Shown here piece by piece: positions 25,257-33,707 of a DNA stretch of 64,000 bases. The stretch covers positions 310,001 through 374,000 of the forward strand of contig NZ_MKZO01000036.1 of assembly GCF_001941965.1 (NCBI RefSeq), in the 5' to 3' direction. Source of the stretch: Pseudomonas putida (GTDB lineage Bacteria > Pseudomonadota > Gammaproteobacteria > Pseudomonadales > Pseudomonadaceae). The notes below the pieces were generated by a model, which did not search any database, was not told the origin of the DNA, and saw only the letters and a program-made list of their open reading frames with translations. The translations under genes and the position numbers were made by a program. Every line of letters starts with the position of its first letter. The first letter of the stretch is position 1.

Positions 25257-26936
25257 TCAGCCGGTAATCATCGGCAGGTTCAGGCCCTGCTCTTTGGCAC
25301 ACTCGATAGCAATGTCATAACCGGCATCGGCGTGACGCATCACACCGGTACCCGGGTCGTTGGTCAGCACGCGGGCGATACGCTCGGCCGCTTCATCGGT
25401 CCCGTCGCAGACGATGACCATGCCCGAGTGCTGGGAGAAGCCCATGCCCACGCCACCACCGTGGTGCAGCGAAACCCAGGTGGCACCGCTGGCGGTGTTC
25501 AGCAGGGCGTTGAGCAGCGGCCAGTCGGACACGGCATCGGAACCGTCCTTCATCGCTTCCGTTTCACGGTTCGGGCTGGACACCGAGCCGGAGTCCAGGT
25601 GGTCGCGACCGATAACGATAGGCGCAGACAGCTCGCCGCGACGGACCATTTCGTTGAACGCCAGGCCCAGCTTGGCGCGCTGGCCCAGGCCAACCCAGCA
25701 GATCCGCGCCGGCAGGCCCTGGAAGCTGATGCGCTCGCGGGCCATGTCCAGCCAGTTGTGCAGGTGGGCGTCGTCGGGGATCAGTTCCTTGACCTTGGCG
25801 TCGGTCTTGTAGATGTCCTCGGCATTGCCGGACAGCGCGGCCCAGCGGAACGGGCCGATGCCGCGGCAGAACAGCGGACGGATATAGGCCGGGACGAAGC
25901 CGGGGAAGTCGAAGGCATTGGCGACGCCCTCTTCCTTGGCCATCTGGCGGATGTTGTTGCCGTAGTCGAAGGTCGGGATGCCCTGCTTCTGGAAATCGAG
26001 CATGGCCTGGACGTGCACGGCCATGGATTGCTTGGCGGCTTTCACCACGGCAGCTGGCTCGGTCTTGGCGCGGTCGCGGTATTGCTCCCAGGTCCAGCCG
26101 GCCGGCAGGTAGCCGTTGAGCGGGTCGTGGGCGCTGGTCTGGTCGGTGACCATGTCCGGGCGTACGCCGCGCTTGATCAGTTCCGGGAGGATTTCCGCAG
26201 CGTTGCCCAGCAGGGCGATGGAAATGGCCTTGCCTTCGGCGGTGTACCGGGCAATGCGCGCCAGGGCGTCGTCGAGGTCCTTGGCTTGCTCGTCGACGTA
26301 GCGGCTGGCCAGGCGGAAGTCGATGCGGCTCTGCTGGCATTCGATGTTCAGCGAGCAAGCGCCGGCCAGGGTCGCGGCCAGTGGCTGGGCGCCGCCCATG
26401 CCGCCGAGGCCGGCGGTCAGCACCCATTTGCCCTTGAGGTCGCCGTTGTAGTGCTGGCGGCCAGCCTCGACGAAGGTTTCGTAGGTGCCCTGGACGATGC
26501 CCTGGCTACCGATATAGATCCAGCTGCCGGCGGTCATCTGGCCGTACATGGCCAGGCCCTTGGCATCCAGTTCGTTGAAGTGTTCCCAGTTGGCCCAGTG
26601 CGGCACCAGGTTGGAGTTGGCGATCAGGACGCGGGGGGCGTTGGCGTGGGTCTTGAACACGCCGACCGGCTTGCCGGACTGCACCAGCAGGGTCTCGTCG
26701 TCATTCAGGTGGGTCAGGCTCTCGACGATCTTGTCGTAGCAAGCCCAGTTGCGCGCCGCACGGCCGATACCGCCGTACACCACCAGTTCCTTCGGGTTCT
26801 CCGCCACTTCCGGGTCGAGGTTGTTCATCAGCATCCGCAGCGGCGCTTCGGTCAGCCAGCTCTTGGCGGTCAGCTTGGTGCCGCGCGGGGCGCGGATTTC
26901 GACATCACGGAATTTGTTCAGGTTGTTGTCAGTCAC
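25257..26936 (-). CDS. hutU: Urocanate hydratase HutU
   Basis: 559-residue NAD+-dependent urocanase, second step of histidine degradation. It starts with GTG preceded by GAGGAG and begins MTDNNLNKFRDVEIRAPRGT. Conserved blocks include VYGGIGRAARN, the NAD-binding GLGGMGGAQPLAATLAG and the C-terminal TWVSLHHGGGVGMGFSQHSG. First gene of the hut operon, behind a sigma-54 promoter and a HutC-type operator. Normal length. Confidence 0.98.
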   Translation of the reverse strand: MTDNNLNKFRDVEIRAPRGTKLTAKSWLTEAPLRMLMNNLDPEVAENPKELVVYGGIGRAARNWACYDKIVESLTHLNDDETLLVQSGKPVGVFKTHANAPRVLIANSNLVPHWANWEHFNELDAKGLAMYGQMTAGSWIYIGSQGIVQGTYETFVEAGRQHYNGDLKGKWVLTAGLGGMGGAQPLAATLAGACSLNIECQQSRIDFRLASRYVDEQAKDLDDALARIARYTAEGKAISIALLGNAAEILPELIKRGVRPDMVTDQTSAHDPLNGYLPAGWTWEQYRDRAKTEPAAVVKAAKQSMAVHVQAMLDFQKQGIPTFDYGNNIRQMAKEEGVANAFDFPGFVPAYIRPLFCRGIGPFRWAALSGNAEDIYKTDAKVKELIPDDAHLHNWLDMARERISFQGLPARICWVGLGQRAKLGLAFNEMVRRGELSAPIVIGRDHLDSGSVSSPNRETEAMKDGSDAVSDWPLLNALLNTASGATWVSLHHGGGVGMGFSQHSGMVIVCDGTDEAAERIARVLTNDPGTGVMRHADAGYDIAIECAKEQGLNLPMITG

Positions 26937-27054
26937 GAAAAGGGCTCCTCGAGCGATCTATCCAATCCCAACCCAGGCAGTGGGCCAGCGGTGAAAACCG
27001 GTTTGCGAACAGCGCTGAGGGGACGGCCTATCCACTCATACGCACACATCTTTA

Positions 27055-27068
27055 CTTGTACATACAAG
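27055..27068. promoter_or_regulatory. HutC operator at the hutU promoter
   Basis: CTTGTACATACAAG is a perfect palindrome with 6-bp arms (CTTGTA/TACAAG) around CA. It matches the operator form recognised by HutC repressors in Pseudomonas. It covers the expected transcription start of the sigma-54 promoter just upstream, so bound repressor would block initiation; urocanate should release it. Confidence 0.8.
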
Positions 27069-27072
27069 CATA

Positions 27073-27088
27073 TGCAATTGAATTGCCA
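27073..27088 (-). promoter_or_regulatory. Sigma-54 promoter of the hutU operon
   Basis: On the minus strand TGGCAATTCAATTGCA has GG and GC ten bases apart and matches TGGCACG-N4-TTGCA at all but two positions. It points to hutU, 137 bases away. Hut operons of Pseudomonas are known to use RpoN with CbrB. The 322-base gap 26937-27258 holds this promoter, the operator and an upstream TTGTTAC (27234-27240, minus strand) that could be a CbrB half-site. Confidence 0.75.
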
Positions 27089-27258
27089 ATCCCGGGAAAC
27101 GCTTCATGAAAAAACTCCGCACAGGGCTACAGCCCTTGTGGAACAAGGCCGGGAAATCTTGCAGGGGGCGTGGGAAAAAGCGGGAGGGTGGTGCGAGGAC
27201 CAAGGCGGCATTGCGCCACCTTGGGGCATTCGGTAACAAAATGTGCGCAGGCGGTGCG

Positions 27259-27837
27259 TTACTCGGAAACAGCGATCAGCTCGATCAGGCAACAGCGACC
27301 GGTGATATCCAGCGCGCGCAATTGCGTGTTGTCCTTGAGGTAGAGGCAGTCGTACAGGCCGAGGTTTTGCTCGGGCTCGCCGCTGATACCGATCTGTAGC
27401 GAAGCCTGGGCGCTAAAAAACAGAACGGTGCTGGCGGAGGTGAAGACCCGGCTGTAACCGCTGAACCACTGCAACCGTGCGCGGTAGCGCTGCGGTGCAT
27501 AGATCAGGTTGAAATCACGGATCGCCCCGCCCAGCAGGCGGCAACTGACCTGGCTTTCGCCGCTGAAGACATAAGCATCGAACGGCAGCAGCACGCGGCT
27601 GGCTTCGCCATCGACCTCCAGCACCATGCCGTCGCCCTGCAGCACGCTGATGATCCGCTGGTAGCCGGCGAAGCTGGAGAAGTCGCCCGACTCAGCGATA
27701 TCGGCGATCGACAGGCGCCAGCCGAAACCGTCCAGACCCTGGCCGGCGTCGCGGGTGATCTCTTCGGTGCTACCGCCGCCGTTCTTCCACGGCATGCGCG
27801 GGTAATCGGTGGCGCGTAACAGGGTCAACTCGGTCAT
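27259..27837 (-). CDS. hutD: HutD family protein
   Basis: 192-residue cupin-fold protein of the HutD/Ves family. It begins MTELTLLRATDYPRMPWKNG and contains GGSTEEITRDAGQGLDGFGW and LLGGAIRDFNLI, typical of the family. HutD has no proven reaction; work in P. fluorescens SBW25 suggested it sets an upper limit on hut expression, possibly through formylglutamate or urocanate. The ATG overlaps the hutC stop by four bases; a longer reading into hutC has no support. Confidence 0.92.
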   Translation of the reverse strand: MTELTLLRATDYPRMPWKNGGGSTEEITRDAGQGLDGFGWRLSIADIAESGDFSSFAGYQRIISVLQGDGMVLEVDGEASRVLLPFDAYVFSGESQVSCRLLGGAIRDFNLIYAPQRYRARLQWFSGYSRVFTSASTVLFFSAQASLQIGISGEPEQNLGLYDCLYLKDNTQLRALDITGRCCLIELIAVSE

Positions 27838-28580
27838 TTGCTGAAGCGTCCTTCGAGGCGATGGCGGGAACCGGGGTGGATCAGGCGTGCGGCGGTGACC
27901 GGCTGACGGCCCGACCAGGTGCGCCGGCGGATCAGCAGGCACGGCTCGCTGTGTTCGATCTGCAACAGGCTGCATTCATAGGCATCGGCGAGGATCGCCT
28001 CGACCACATGCTCGCCCTCGGTCAGCGGCGCGACCTGGGACAGATAGGCATAGGGCGTCTGCCGGGTGAAGTCCTGCTTGAGGTAGTCCGGGGCGATCTG
28101 CGCGTTGACGTAGCGGTCCTCGATCTGCACCGGGATACCGTTCTCGTAGTGCACGATCAGCGAATGAAACACCCGCCCGCCCTCGCGCATGTCCAGGGCC
28201 AGAGCACGCTCGGAGCCGGCGGCCTCCTCAGCCAGGGTCACCACCTTGCAGCTGTGCTGGTGGCCGCGGGCGGAGATTTCGTCGGCGATGTTATGCACGT
28301 CGAACAGCGCGGAATGAGTCTTGGGTTCCGCCACGAAGGTACCGACGCCCTGCATGCGCACCAGCAGCCCTTCGGCGGTGAGTTCGCGCAGGGCACGGTT
28401 GATGGTCATGCGGCTGAAGCCCAGTTCGGCGACCAGTTCGCTTTCCGAGGGCACCCGGTGGTGCGGCGGCCAGGTGCCGCTCTCGATCTGCTGGACGATC
28501 ATCTGCTTGACCCGGGCATACAGCGGCGCCGGCCCCTCGCCCATCTGGGCAACCAGCGTGGAGACAGGAGGTTTCGGCAC
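27834..28580 (-). CDS. hutC: Histidine utilisation repressor HutC
   Basis: 248-residue GntR-family regulator of the HutC subfamily. The N-terminal winged helix (ARVKQMIVQQIESGTWPPHH, then SESELVAELGFSRMTINRAL) is followed by a UTRA effector domain (about 90-235) that binds urocanate. It starts with GTG, with AAGGAC upstream. Two palindromes in the locus (27055-27068 and 28646-28661) are its likely targets, the second lying in its own promoter region. Forms a unit with hutD. Confidence 0.96.
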   Translation of the reverse strand: MPKPPVSTLVAQMGEGPAPLYARVKQMIVQQIESGTWPPHHRVPSESELVAELGFSRMTINRALRELTAEGLLVRMQGVGTFVAEPKTHSALFDVHNIADEISARGHQHSCKVVTLAEEAAGSERALALDMREGGRVFHSLIVHYENGIPVQIEDRYVNAQIAPDYLKQDFTRQTPYAYLSQVAPLTEGEHVVEAILADAYECSLLQIEHSEPCLLIRRRTWSGRQPVTAARLIHPGSRHRLEGRFSK

Positions 28581-28645
28581 TGGAAAAGTCCTTGTTCTAT
28601 TGAATGAACGGTAGCTTGCCGGAGTTTACCGGGCAGGCAAACGTC

Positions 28646-28661
28646 TGTATATGTATATACA
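28646..28661. promoter_or_regulatory. HutC operator between hutC and hutF
   Basis: TGTATATGTATATACA has 7-bp perfect arms (TGTATAT/ATATACA) around GT. It lies in the 101-base divergent gap, 36 bases before hutF and 66 bases from hutC, so it can serve both hutF repression and hutC autoregulation. It shares the TGTA-N-TACA frame of the hutU operator. Confidence 0.75.
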
Positions 28662-28681
28662 AATAACCAGAACGAGGTGCC

Positions 28682-30052
28682 GTGTCGATGTCCGTGTACT
28701 TTGCCGAACGTGCTTTGTTGCCCAGCGGCTGGGCGGAACAGGTCCGCATCGAGGTCGGCGCGGACGGCGTATTGACGTCGATTCAGGCCGGCGCTTCGTC
28801 GGACGGCGCGCAAAAGCTCGCCGGCCCGCTGCTGCCGGGCATGCCCAACCTGCACTCCCACGCTTTCCAGCGGGCCATGGCCGGGCTGGCGGAAGTGGCG
28901 GGCAACCCGAACGACAGCTTCTGGACCTGGCGCGAGCTGATGTACCGGCTGGTGGGCAAGATCAGCCCGGAGCAGCTCGAAGTCATCGCCCGCCAGCTGT
29001 ATATCGAGATGCTCAAGGCGGGCTACACCTCGGTCGCCGAATTCCATTACGTGCACCACGACACCCAGGGCCAGGCGTATGCCGACCCGGTGGAGCTGTC
29101 GCGGCGGATCAGTGCGGCGGCGGCACACAGTGGCATCGGCCTGACCTTGCTGCCGGTGCTCTATACCCATTCCGGCTTTGGCGGGCAGGCACCGAATGAC
29201 GGGCAGCGGCGCTTTATCAACAGCACCGAACAGTATCTGGATCTGCAATCACGCCTGAAACCGCTGCTGGCCGCGCAACCGGCGCAGGCCCTGGGGCTGT
29301 GTTTCCACTCGCTGCGCGCGGTGACGCCGGAGCAGATCGCCACCGTCCTGGCCGCCAGCGACAAGGCCTGTCCGGTGCATATCCATATCGCCGAGCAGCA
29401 GAAGGAAGTCGACGACTGCCTGGCCTGGAGCGGCCGGCGGCCTTTGCAATGGCTGTACGAGAATGTCGAGGTGGATGAACGCTGGTGCCTGGTGCATGCG
29501 ACCCATGCTGAAGCGGATGAAGTGACGGCGATGGCCCGGAGCCGGGCGATTGCCGGGTTGTGCCTGACCACCGAGGCGAACCTCGGGGACGGGATCTTCC
29601 CGGCGGTGGATTTCCTCGCCCAGGGTGGGCGCATGGGGATTGGCTCGGACAGTCATGTGTCGTTGAGCGTGGTGGAAGAACTGCGCTGGCTGGAATACGG
29701 CCAGCGGCTGCGGGATCAGCGGCGTAATCGGCTGTATGGGGCTAGTCAGCCGATGGTTGGGCGGACGCTGTTCGATGCGGCGCTGGATGGCGGGGCCCAG
29801 GCGCTGGGGCAGCCGGTGGGGGAACTGGCGGTCGGCAAGCGGGCGGACTGGATCGTGCTGGATGGGCGGGATCCGTACCTGGCCATGGCGGATGGCGACA
29901 GTATCCTGAACCGCTGGCTGTTTGCCGGTGGGGATCGGCAGGTTCGGGATGTGATGGTGAACGGGGTTTGGGTGGTGCAGCAGGGGCGGCATGCTGCTGA
30001 AGAGGACAGCGCCGAGGCGTTTGGCCGGGTGCTGAAGGAATTGCTGGGTTGA
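28682..30052 (+). CDS. hutF: Formimidoylglutamate deiminase HutF
   Basis: 456-residue amidohydrolase that converts formiminoglutamate to formylglutamate and ammonia, defining the five-step pathway that HutG completes. The metal-binding motif MPNLHSHAFQRAMAGL (about 54-69), HIHIAEQQKEVDDC, the His of LVHATHAEADE and GIGSDSHVS are conserved. The start can be the GTG at 28682 or the ATG two codons later; ACGAGGTG lies upstream. Divergent from hutC. Confidence 0.96.
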   Translation: MSMSVYFAERALLPSGWAEQVRIEVGADGVLTSIQAGASSDGAQKLAGPLLPGMPNLHSHAFQRAMAGLAEVAGNPNDSFWTWRELMYRLVGKISPEQLEVIARQLYIEMLKAGYTSVAEFHYVHHDTQGQAYADPVELSRRISAAAAHSGIGLTLLPVLYTHSGFGGQAPNDGQRRFINSTEQYLDLQSRLKPLLAAQPAQALGLCFHSLRAVTPEQIATVLAASDKACPVHIHIAEQQKEVDDCLAWSGRRPLQWLYENVEVDERWCLVHATHAEADEVTAMARSRAIAGLCLTTEANLGDGIFPAVDFLAQGGRMGIGSDSHVSLSVVEELRWLEYGQRLRDQRRNRLYGASQPMVGRTLFDAALDGGAQALGQPVGELAVGKRADWIVLDGRDPYLAMADGDSILNRWLFAGGDRQVRDVMVNGVWVVQQGRHAAEEDSAEAFGRVLKELLG

Positions 30053-30055
30053 ACT

Positions 30056-30622
30056 TCAGGGCTTGCGCGCGATATCCCGGTCCGAAACCCGCCACACCAA
30101 GCGGGTCGTGTCATACCCCTGCTGCCGCGCCTTGGCCAGCAGGCTCTCCCGCTCCACCGCCGGCAAGGTCGGCGTGCGCGACAGCAACCACAGGTACTTG
30201 CGGTCCGGATTCCCCACCAGCGCCGTCTGGTAGTCGCTGCTCACATACAACACCCAGTAATTGCCCTTCGGCGCGCCCGGCAGCTTCATGAACCAGTTGT
30301 CGAACTGCACCCACAGCTTGTCGGTCTTGCCCGGCTCCTGCGGCGTGGCACTGCCGCTCGCCTCCTGCCATTTGCCCTCCAGGGTCAGACAACGGTTGAG
30401 CACCCCGACACTGCCATCGGCCCGCAGGTTGTAATGCGCCTCGGACTGCGCGCAATCACGCTGGAAGAACATCGGCAGCCGGGCCAGCTCGTACCACTTG
30501 CCCTGGTAACGCTTGAAATCGACGTGATCCACCGTCTTCGGCGGCAGCGGCCCGACCTCCGGCGTGGCGCAACCCGCCAGCGCCAGGGCGGCACAGCCTG
30601 CCAGCAGAACGCGACGCATCAT
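30056..30622 (-). CDS. blc: Outer-membrane lipocalin (Blc-like lipoprotein)
   Basis: 188-residue lipocalin. A lipoprotein signal (MMRRVLLAGCAALALAGC) with acylated Cys precedes the lipocalin block FKRYQGKWYELARLPMFFQ (the GxWY motif) and the second block YWVLYVSSDYQTALVGNPDR (TDY-like). Bacterial lipocalins of this type sit in the outer membrane and bind fatty acids or lysophospholipids. The start overlaps the stop of the small lipoprotein gene upstream, so they are co-transcribed. Confidence 0.92.
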   Translation of the reverse strand: MMRRVLLAGCAALALAGCATPEVGPLPPKTVDHVDFKRYQGKWYELARLPMFFQRDCAQSEAHYNLRADGSVGVLNRCLTLEGKWQEASGSATPQEPGKTDKLWVQFDNWFMKLPGAPKGNYWVLYVSSDYQTALVGNPDRKYLWLLSRTPTLPAVERESLLAKARQQGYDTTRLVWRVSDRDIARKP

Positions 30623-30873
30623 TTCAGGCCCTGCCCCGCGTACATCAACACTTTGTCACCTGCGTACTGGACACTGATAAAGGTCTTCTCATCCCCCCAG
30701 GTACAGCTGGACACGCCAAGGGCGCCGGAACATTCGGTCGGGCTCCCCAGGAGCGCCTCGACTTCCGCCTTGGTCATACCGGTCTTGAGCTTGGAATAGT
30801 TCTCCTGGTTGAGCTTGCTGCAGGCAGCCAGCAACACGCACAGGGACAAGAGGGCGAGGGAACGCACGGACAT
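30619..30873 (-). CDS. Small BamE-like (SmpA/OmlA, DUF3862) lipoprotein
   Basis: 84 residues. Signal MSVRSLALLSLCVLLAAC ends in a lipobox (LAAC); the mature part YSKLKTGMTKAEVEALLGSP matches the short SmpA/DUF3862 repeat, and two later Cys (ECSG, SSCTW) may form a disulfide. Ends on GQGLK. Probable outer-membrane-linked lipoprotein of unknown role, translationally coupled to the lipocalin. Confidence 0.85.
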   Translation of the reverse strand: MSVRSLALLSLCVLLAACSKLNQENYSKLKTGMTKAEVEALLGSPTECSGALGVSSCTWGDEKTFISVQYAGDKVLMYAGQGLK

Positions 30874-31097
30874 GAAGGAAACTCCTGGGAATGAAGGTGA
30901 CAGGGCCAGACCACTGCCGACAGCTTAGAAGGGAAAAACTCACTCCGGTTCCCGAAGGCCCGCGCTTTCAGTCCACAGCTGGCATTCGCCTTTGGTCGAC
31001 TGCCGGCGGAACCGATTAATCTTTTTCGTGCGACGGACGACACAGGGGGCGCGACGGCGGATTGCCGCGCCCTCTCCGTAGATTGCGTGACCTCGAA

Positions 31098-32990
31098 ATG
31101 ACCAAAAACCTGAAGTTCAGCCACAAGATCCTGCTGGCCGCCGCCCTCGTGGTGGTGGTCGCCTTTACCTGCTTCGTCTTCTTCAACGACTATCGCCAGC
31201 GTCAGTCCCTGCGGGTCAGCACCGAAGCTTCGATGCAGGAGCTGGGCAGCCTGACCGCGGGCAATATCCGCACCTGGCTGGACAGCCGCATCCAGATCCT
31301 CGATTCCTTCGCCCAGCAGGTCGCCGTCGACGGCCCCGGCAAGGACGCTCTCGGCCGCAGCCTGGCGCTGCCGGTGTACAACGCCAACTTCGCCCTGACC
31401 TACTTCGGCGGCAAGGACGGCGCCATGCAGTCGGTGCCCGCCGGCAACCGCGCCGCCGACTACGACCCGCGGGTACGCGGCTGGTACAAGAGCGCCAGCG
31501 CCGCCAACCAGACCGTGGTCACCGAACCCTATATCTCCGCCTCCATGGGCAAGCTGGTGGTGACCATCGCCACCCCGGTGCAACAGGCCGGCCAACTGAT
31601 CGGCGTAGCCGGCGCGGACATGGCCCTGGACACCATCAGCGCGATCATCAACTCGCTGAACTTCGATGGCCACGGCCACGCGTTCATCGTCAACGGCGAA
31701 GGCAAGATCCTCATCCACCCGAATGGCGAACTGGCCCTGAAAACCCTGGCCGACGCTTATCCACAGGGCGCCCCGGTGATCGGCAAGGGCCTGAAGGAAG
31801 TCGAGATCGACGGGCGCAGGCAGTTCATCAACTTCAGCCATGTCGACGGCATCCCGTCGGCGGACTGGTATGTGGCGCTGGTGCTGGACCAGGACGCCGC
31901 CTTCTCCATGCTCGCCGAACTGCGCAGCTCCGCCGTGGTGGCGACCATCGCCGCCGTGCTGATCATCATCGCCCTCCTCGGCCTGCTGATCCGCGTGCTG
32001 ATGGAGCCGCTGCACGTCATGGGCCGGGCCATGCACGATATCGCCGAGGGCAAGGGCGACCTGACCCGGCGCCTGGCCATCCACGCCCACGATGAATTCG
32101 GCACCCTGGGCCAGTCGTTCAACCGTTTCGTCGAGCGGATCCACGAGTCGATCCGCGAAGTGTCGTCGGCCACCGGCCAGGTCAACGAGGTTGCCCTGCG
32201 GGTGGTGAGCGCCTCGAATGCCTCGATCCACAACGCCGACCAGCAGGCCAACCGCACCAGCAGCGTGGCCGCCGCGATCAACGAACTCGGCGCCGCCGCC
32301 CAGGAAATCGCCCAGAACGCCGCCCTCGCCTCGCAGCATTCCAGCGATGCGCGCAATCTCGCGGAAGACGGCCAGCAAGTGGTCAACCAGACCATCGAGG
32401 TGATGAACCAACTGTCAGCGAAGATCAGCGATTCCTGCGGCAACATCGAGACGCTGAATGCCAACACGGTGAATATCGGGCAGATCCTCGAAGTGATCGC
32501 CGGAATCTCCCAGCAGACCAACCTGCTGGCGCTCAATGCGGCGATCGAAGCGGCGCGGGCTGGCGAAGCCGGGCGTGGCTTTGCGGTGGTGGCGGACGAG
32601 GTGCGCAACCTGGCCCACCGCACCCAGGACTCGGCGCAGCAGGTGCAGCGGATCATCGAGGAATTGCAGTCGGGTGCGCAGGTAGCGGTCAGTACCATGA
32701 CCGAGAGCCAGCATCAGAGTCAGCACAGCGTCGGCATCGCCAACCAGGCGGGCCAGCGGCTGGGCAGCGTGACCCAGCGCATCGGCGAGATCGACGGGAT
32801 GAACCAGTCGGTGGCGACGGCGACCGAGGAACAGACCGCGGTGGTGGAATCGATCAATGTCGATATCACCGAGATCAATACCCTGAACCAGGAAGGGGTG
32901 GAGAACCTGCAGGCAACATTGCGGGCCTGCAATGACCTGGAGAACCAGGTGGAGCGGCTGAAGCATCTGGTAGGCAGCTTCAGGATTTGA
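31098..32990 (+). CDS. Amino-acid chemoreceptor, PctA/PctB type (dCACHE)
   Basis: 630-residue methyl-accepting chemotaxis protein. TM1 (about 10-30), a double-CACHE periplasmic domain (35-275), TM2 (277-300), HAMP, and a signalling hairpin with NLLALNAAIEAARAGEAGRG. The amino-acid ligand motif of dCACHE_1AA receptors is complete: Tyr122, Arg127, Trp129, Tyr130 (YDPRVRGWYK), Tyr145 (TEPYIS) and Asp174 (GADMALD), each one residue above the P. aeruginosa PctA numbering. It should bind L-amino acids through their amino and carboxyl groups. The ATG at 31098 (MTKNLKFSHKILL) was chosen over an in-frame ATG 12 codons upstream, because it gives the PctA-like N-terminus. Confidence 0.94.
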   Translation: MTKNLKFSHKILLAAALVVVVAFTCFVFFNDYRQRQSLRVSTEASMQELGSLTAGNIRTWLDSRIQILDSFAQQVAVDGPGKDALGRSLALPVYNANFALTYFGGKDGAMQSVPAGNRAADYDPRVRGWYKSASAANQTVVTEPYISASMGKLVVTIATPVQQAGQLIGVAGADMALDTISAIINSLNFDGHGHAFIVNGEGKILIHPNGELALKTLADAYPQGAPVIGKGLKEVEIDGRRQFINFSHVDGIPSADWYVALVLDQDAAFSMLAELRSSAVVATIAAVLIIIALLGLLIRVLMEPLHVMGRAMHDIAEGKGDLTRRLAIHAHDEFGTLGQSFNRFVERIHESIREVSSATGQVNEVALRVVSASNASIHNADQQANRTSSVAAAINELGAAAQEIAQNAALASQHSSDARNLAEDGQQVVNQTIEVMNQLSAKISDSCGNIETLNANTVNIGQILEVIAGISQQTNLLALNAAIEAARAGEAGRGFAVVADEVRNLAHRTQDSAQQVQRIIEELQSGAQVAVSTMTESQHQSQHSVGIANQAGQRLGSVTQRIGEIDGMNQSVATATEEQTAVVESINVDITEINTLNQEGVENLQATLRACNDLENQVERLKHLVGSFRI

Positions 32991-33001
32991 TGTGAACTTC
33001 A

Positions 33002-33086
33002 GGGCCCCATCGCTGGCAAGCCAGCTCCCACAGGTCCGGCGGTGCACGCGGTCACTGTGGGAGCTGGCTTGCCAGCGATGAGGCCC
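33002..33086. repeat. REP pair, family A copy 3
   Basis: Inverted REP doublet (GCTGGCAAGCCAGCTCCCAC and its complement) between the chemoreceptor stop and the end of the convergent DUF924 gene. Outer arms GGGCCCCATCGC/GCGATGAGGCCC extend the stem. Could serve as a shared transcription end. Confidence 0.9.
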
Positions 33087-33103
33087 TCAAGAACAGCAGA
33101 GAT

Positions 33104-33700
33104 TCAGAAGCGCGAGCCAGGCTCCAGCAGGAAGTCCATCTCTTCCCCCGTACTAGGCCGCCCCAGCACCAGGTTCCGGTGCGGGAACCGCCCAAACCGC
33201 GCAATCACCCGCTGATGCTGCTCGGCATAGTCAAGGAACCCCTCGAACAACCGCCGATCCGCCGCCGGCTGCGCCGCCAGCAAGCTCTGGTAGCGCTCGA
33301 CACAGGTGTTCTGCCAGTCCAGCACTTCGGCATGCTCCAGCACCAGCAGGATGAACACCCGCTGCAGCGGCAGCAGCTGGTAATCCCAGGCCCGGTCCAG
33401 GCCCTGCATCACCAGTACCTGCGCACGCCGGTCACCTTCGAAGGCACGCGGCGTGTCGCGATAGATCATCCGCGGCAACTGGTCCAGCAACAGCACCAGA
33501 CCCAGCCAGCCCTGCGGGCTTTCCAGCCACTCCTCAAGACCGCCAGCCAACGCCTGCTCGACCAGCGGCCCGAAGCGCTCGTGCGCCTCGGCATCATGCT
33601 GCTTGCCGAACCACAGCGTGCTCTTCTCGTCAGCGACGTCCTGCGGGCTGGTGCCCCATCCGAACCACCATTCCAACAACGGCTGCCAAGGTGCGAGCAT
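33104..33700 (-). CDS. DUF924 family protein
   Basis: 198-residue all-helical protein of the DUF924 family (TPR-like fold). Typical motifs are WWFGWGTSPQDVADEKSTLW, GLVLLLDQLPRMIYRDTPRA, FILLVLEHAEVLDWQ and RFGRFPHRNLVLGR. No enzymatic function is established for the family. The start is the ATG at 33700; the frame is open further into fbp but without family similarity. Seven bases separate it from fbp, so it is probably the last gene of a glgP-fbp-DUF924 strand run. Confidence 0.9.
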   Translation of the reverse strand: MLAPWQPLLEWWFGWGTSPQDVADEKSTLWFGKQHDAEAHERFGPLVEQALAGGLEEWLESPQGWLGLVLLLDQLPRMIYRDTPRAFEGDRRAQVLVMQGLDRAWDYQLLPLQRVFILLVLEHAEVLDWQNTCVERYQSLLAAQPAADRRLFEGFLDYAEQHQRVIARFGRFPHRNLVLGRPSTGEEMDFLLEPGSRF

Positions 33701-33707
33701 GGCCTGG

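Noticed and set aside
30992..31018. A FliA promoter before the dCACHE chemoreceptor
   Set aside because: ACCGATTA resembles a -10, but the -35 at the correct spacing (TTGGTCGA) matches only three of eight bases.
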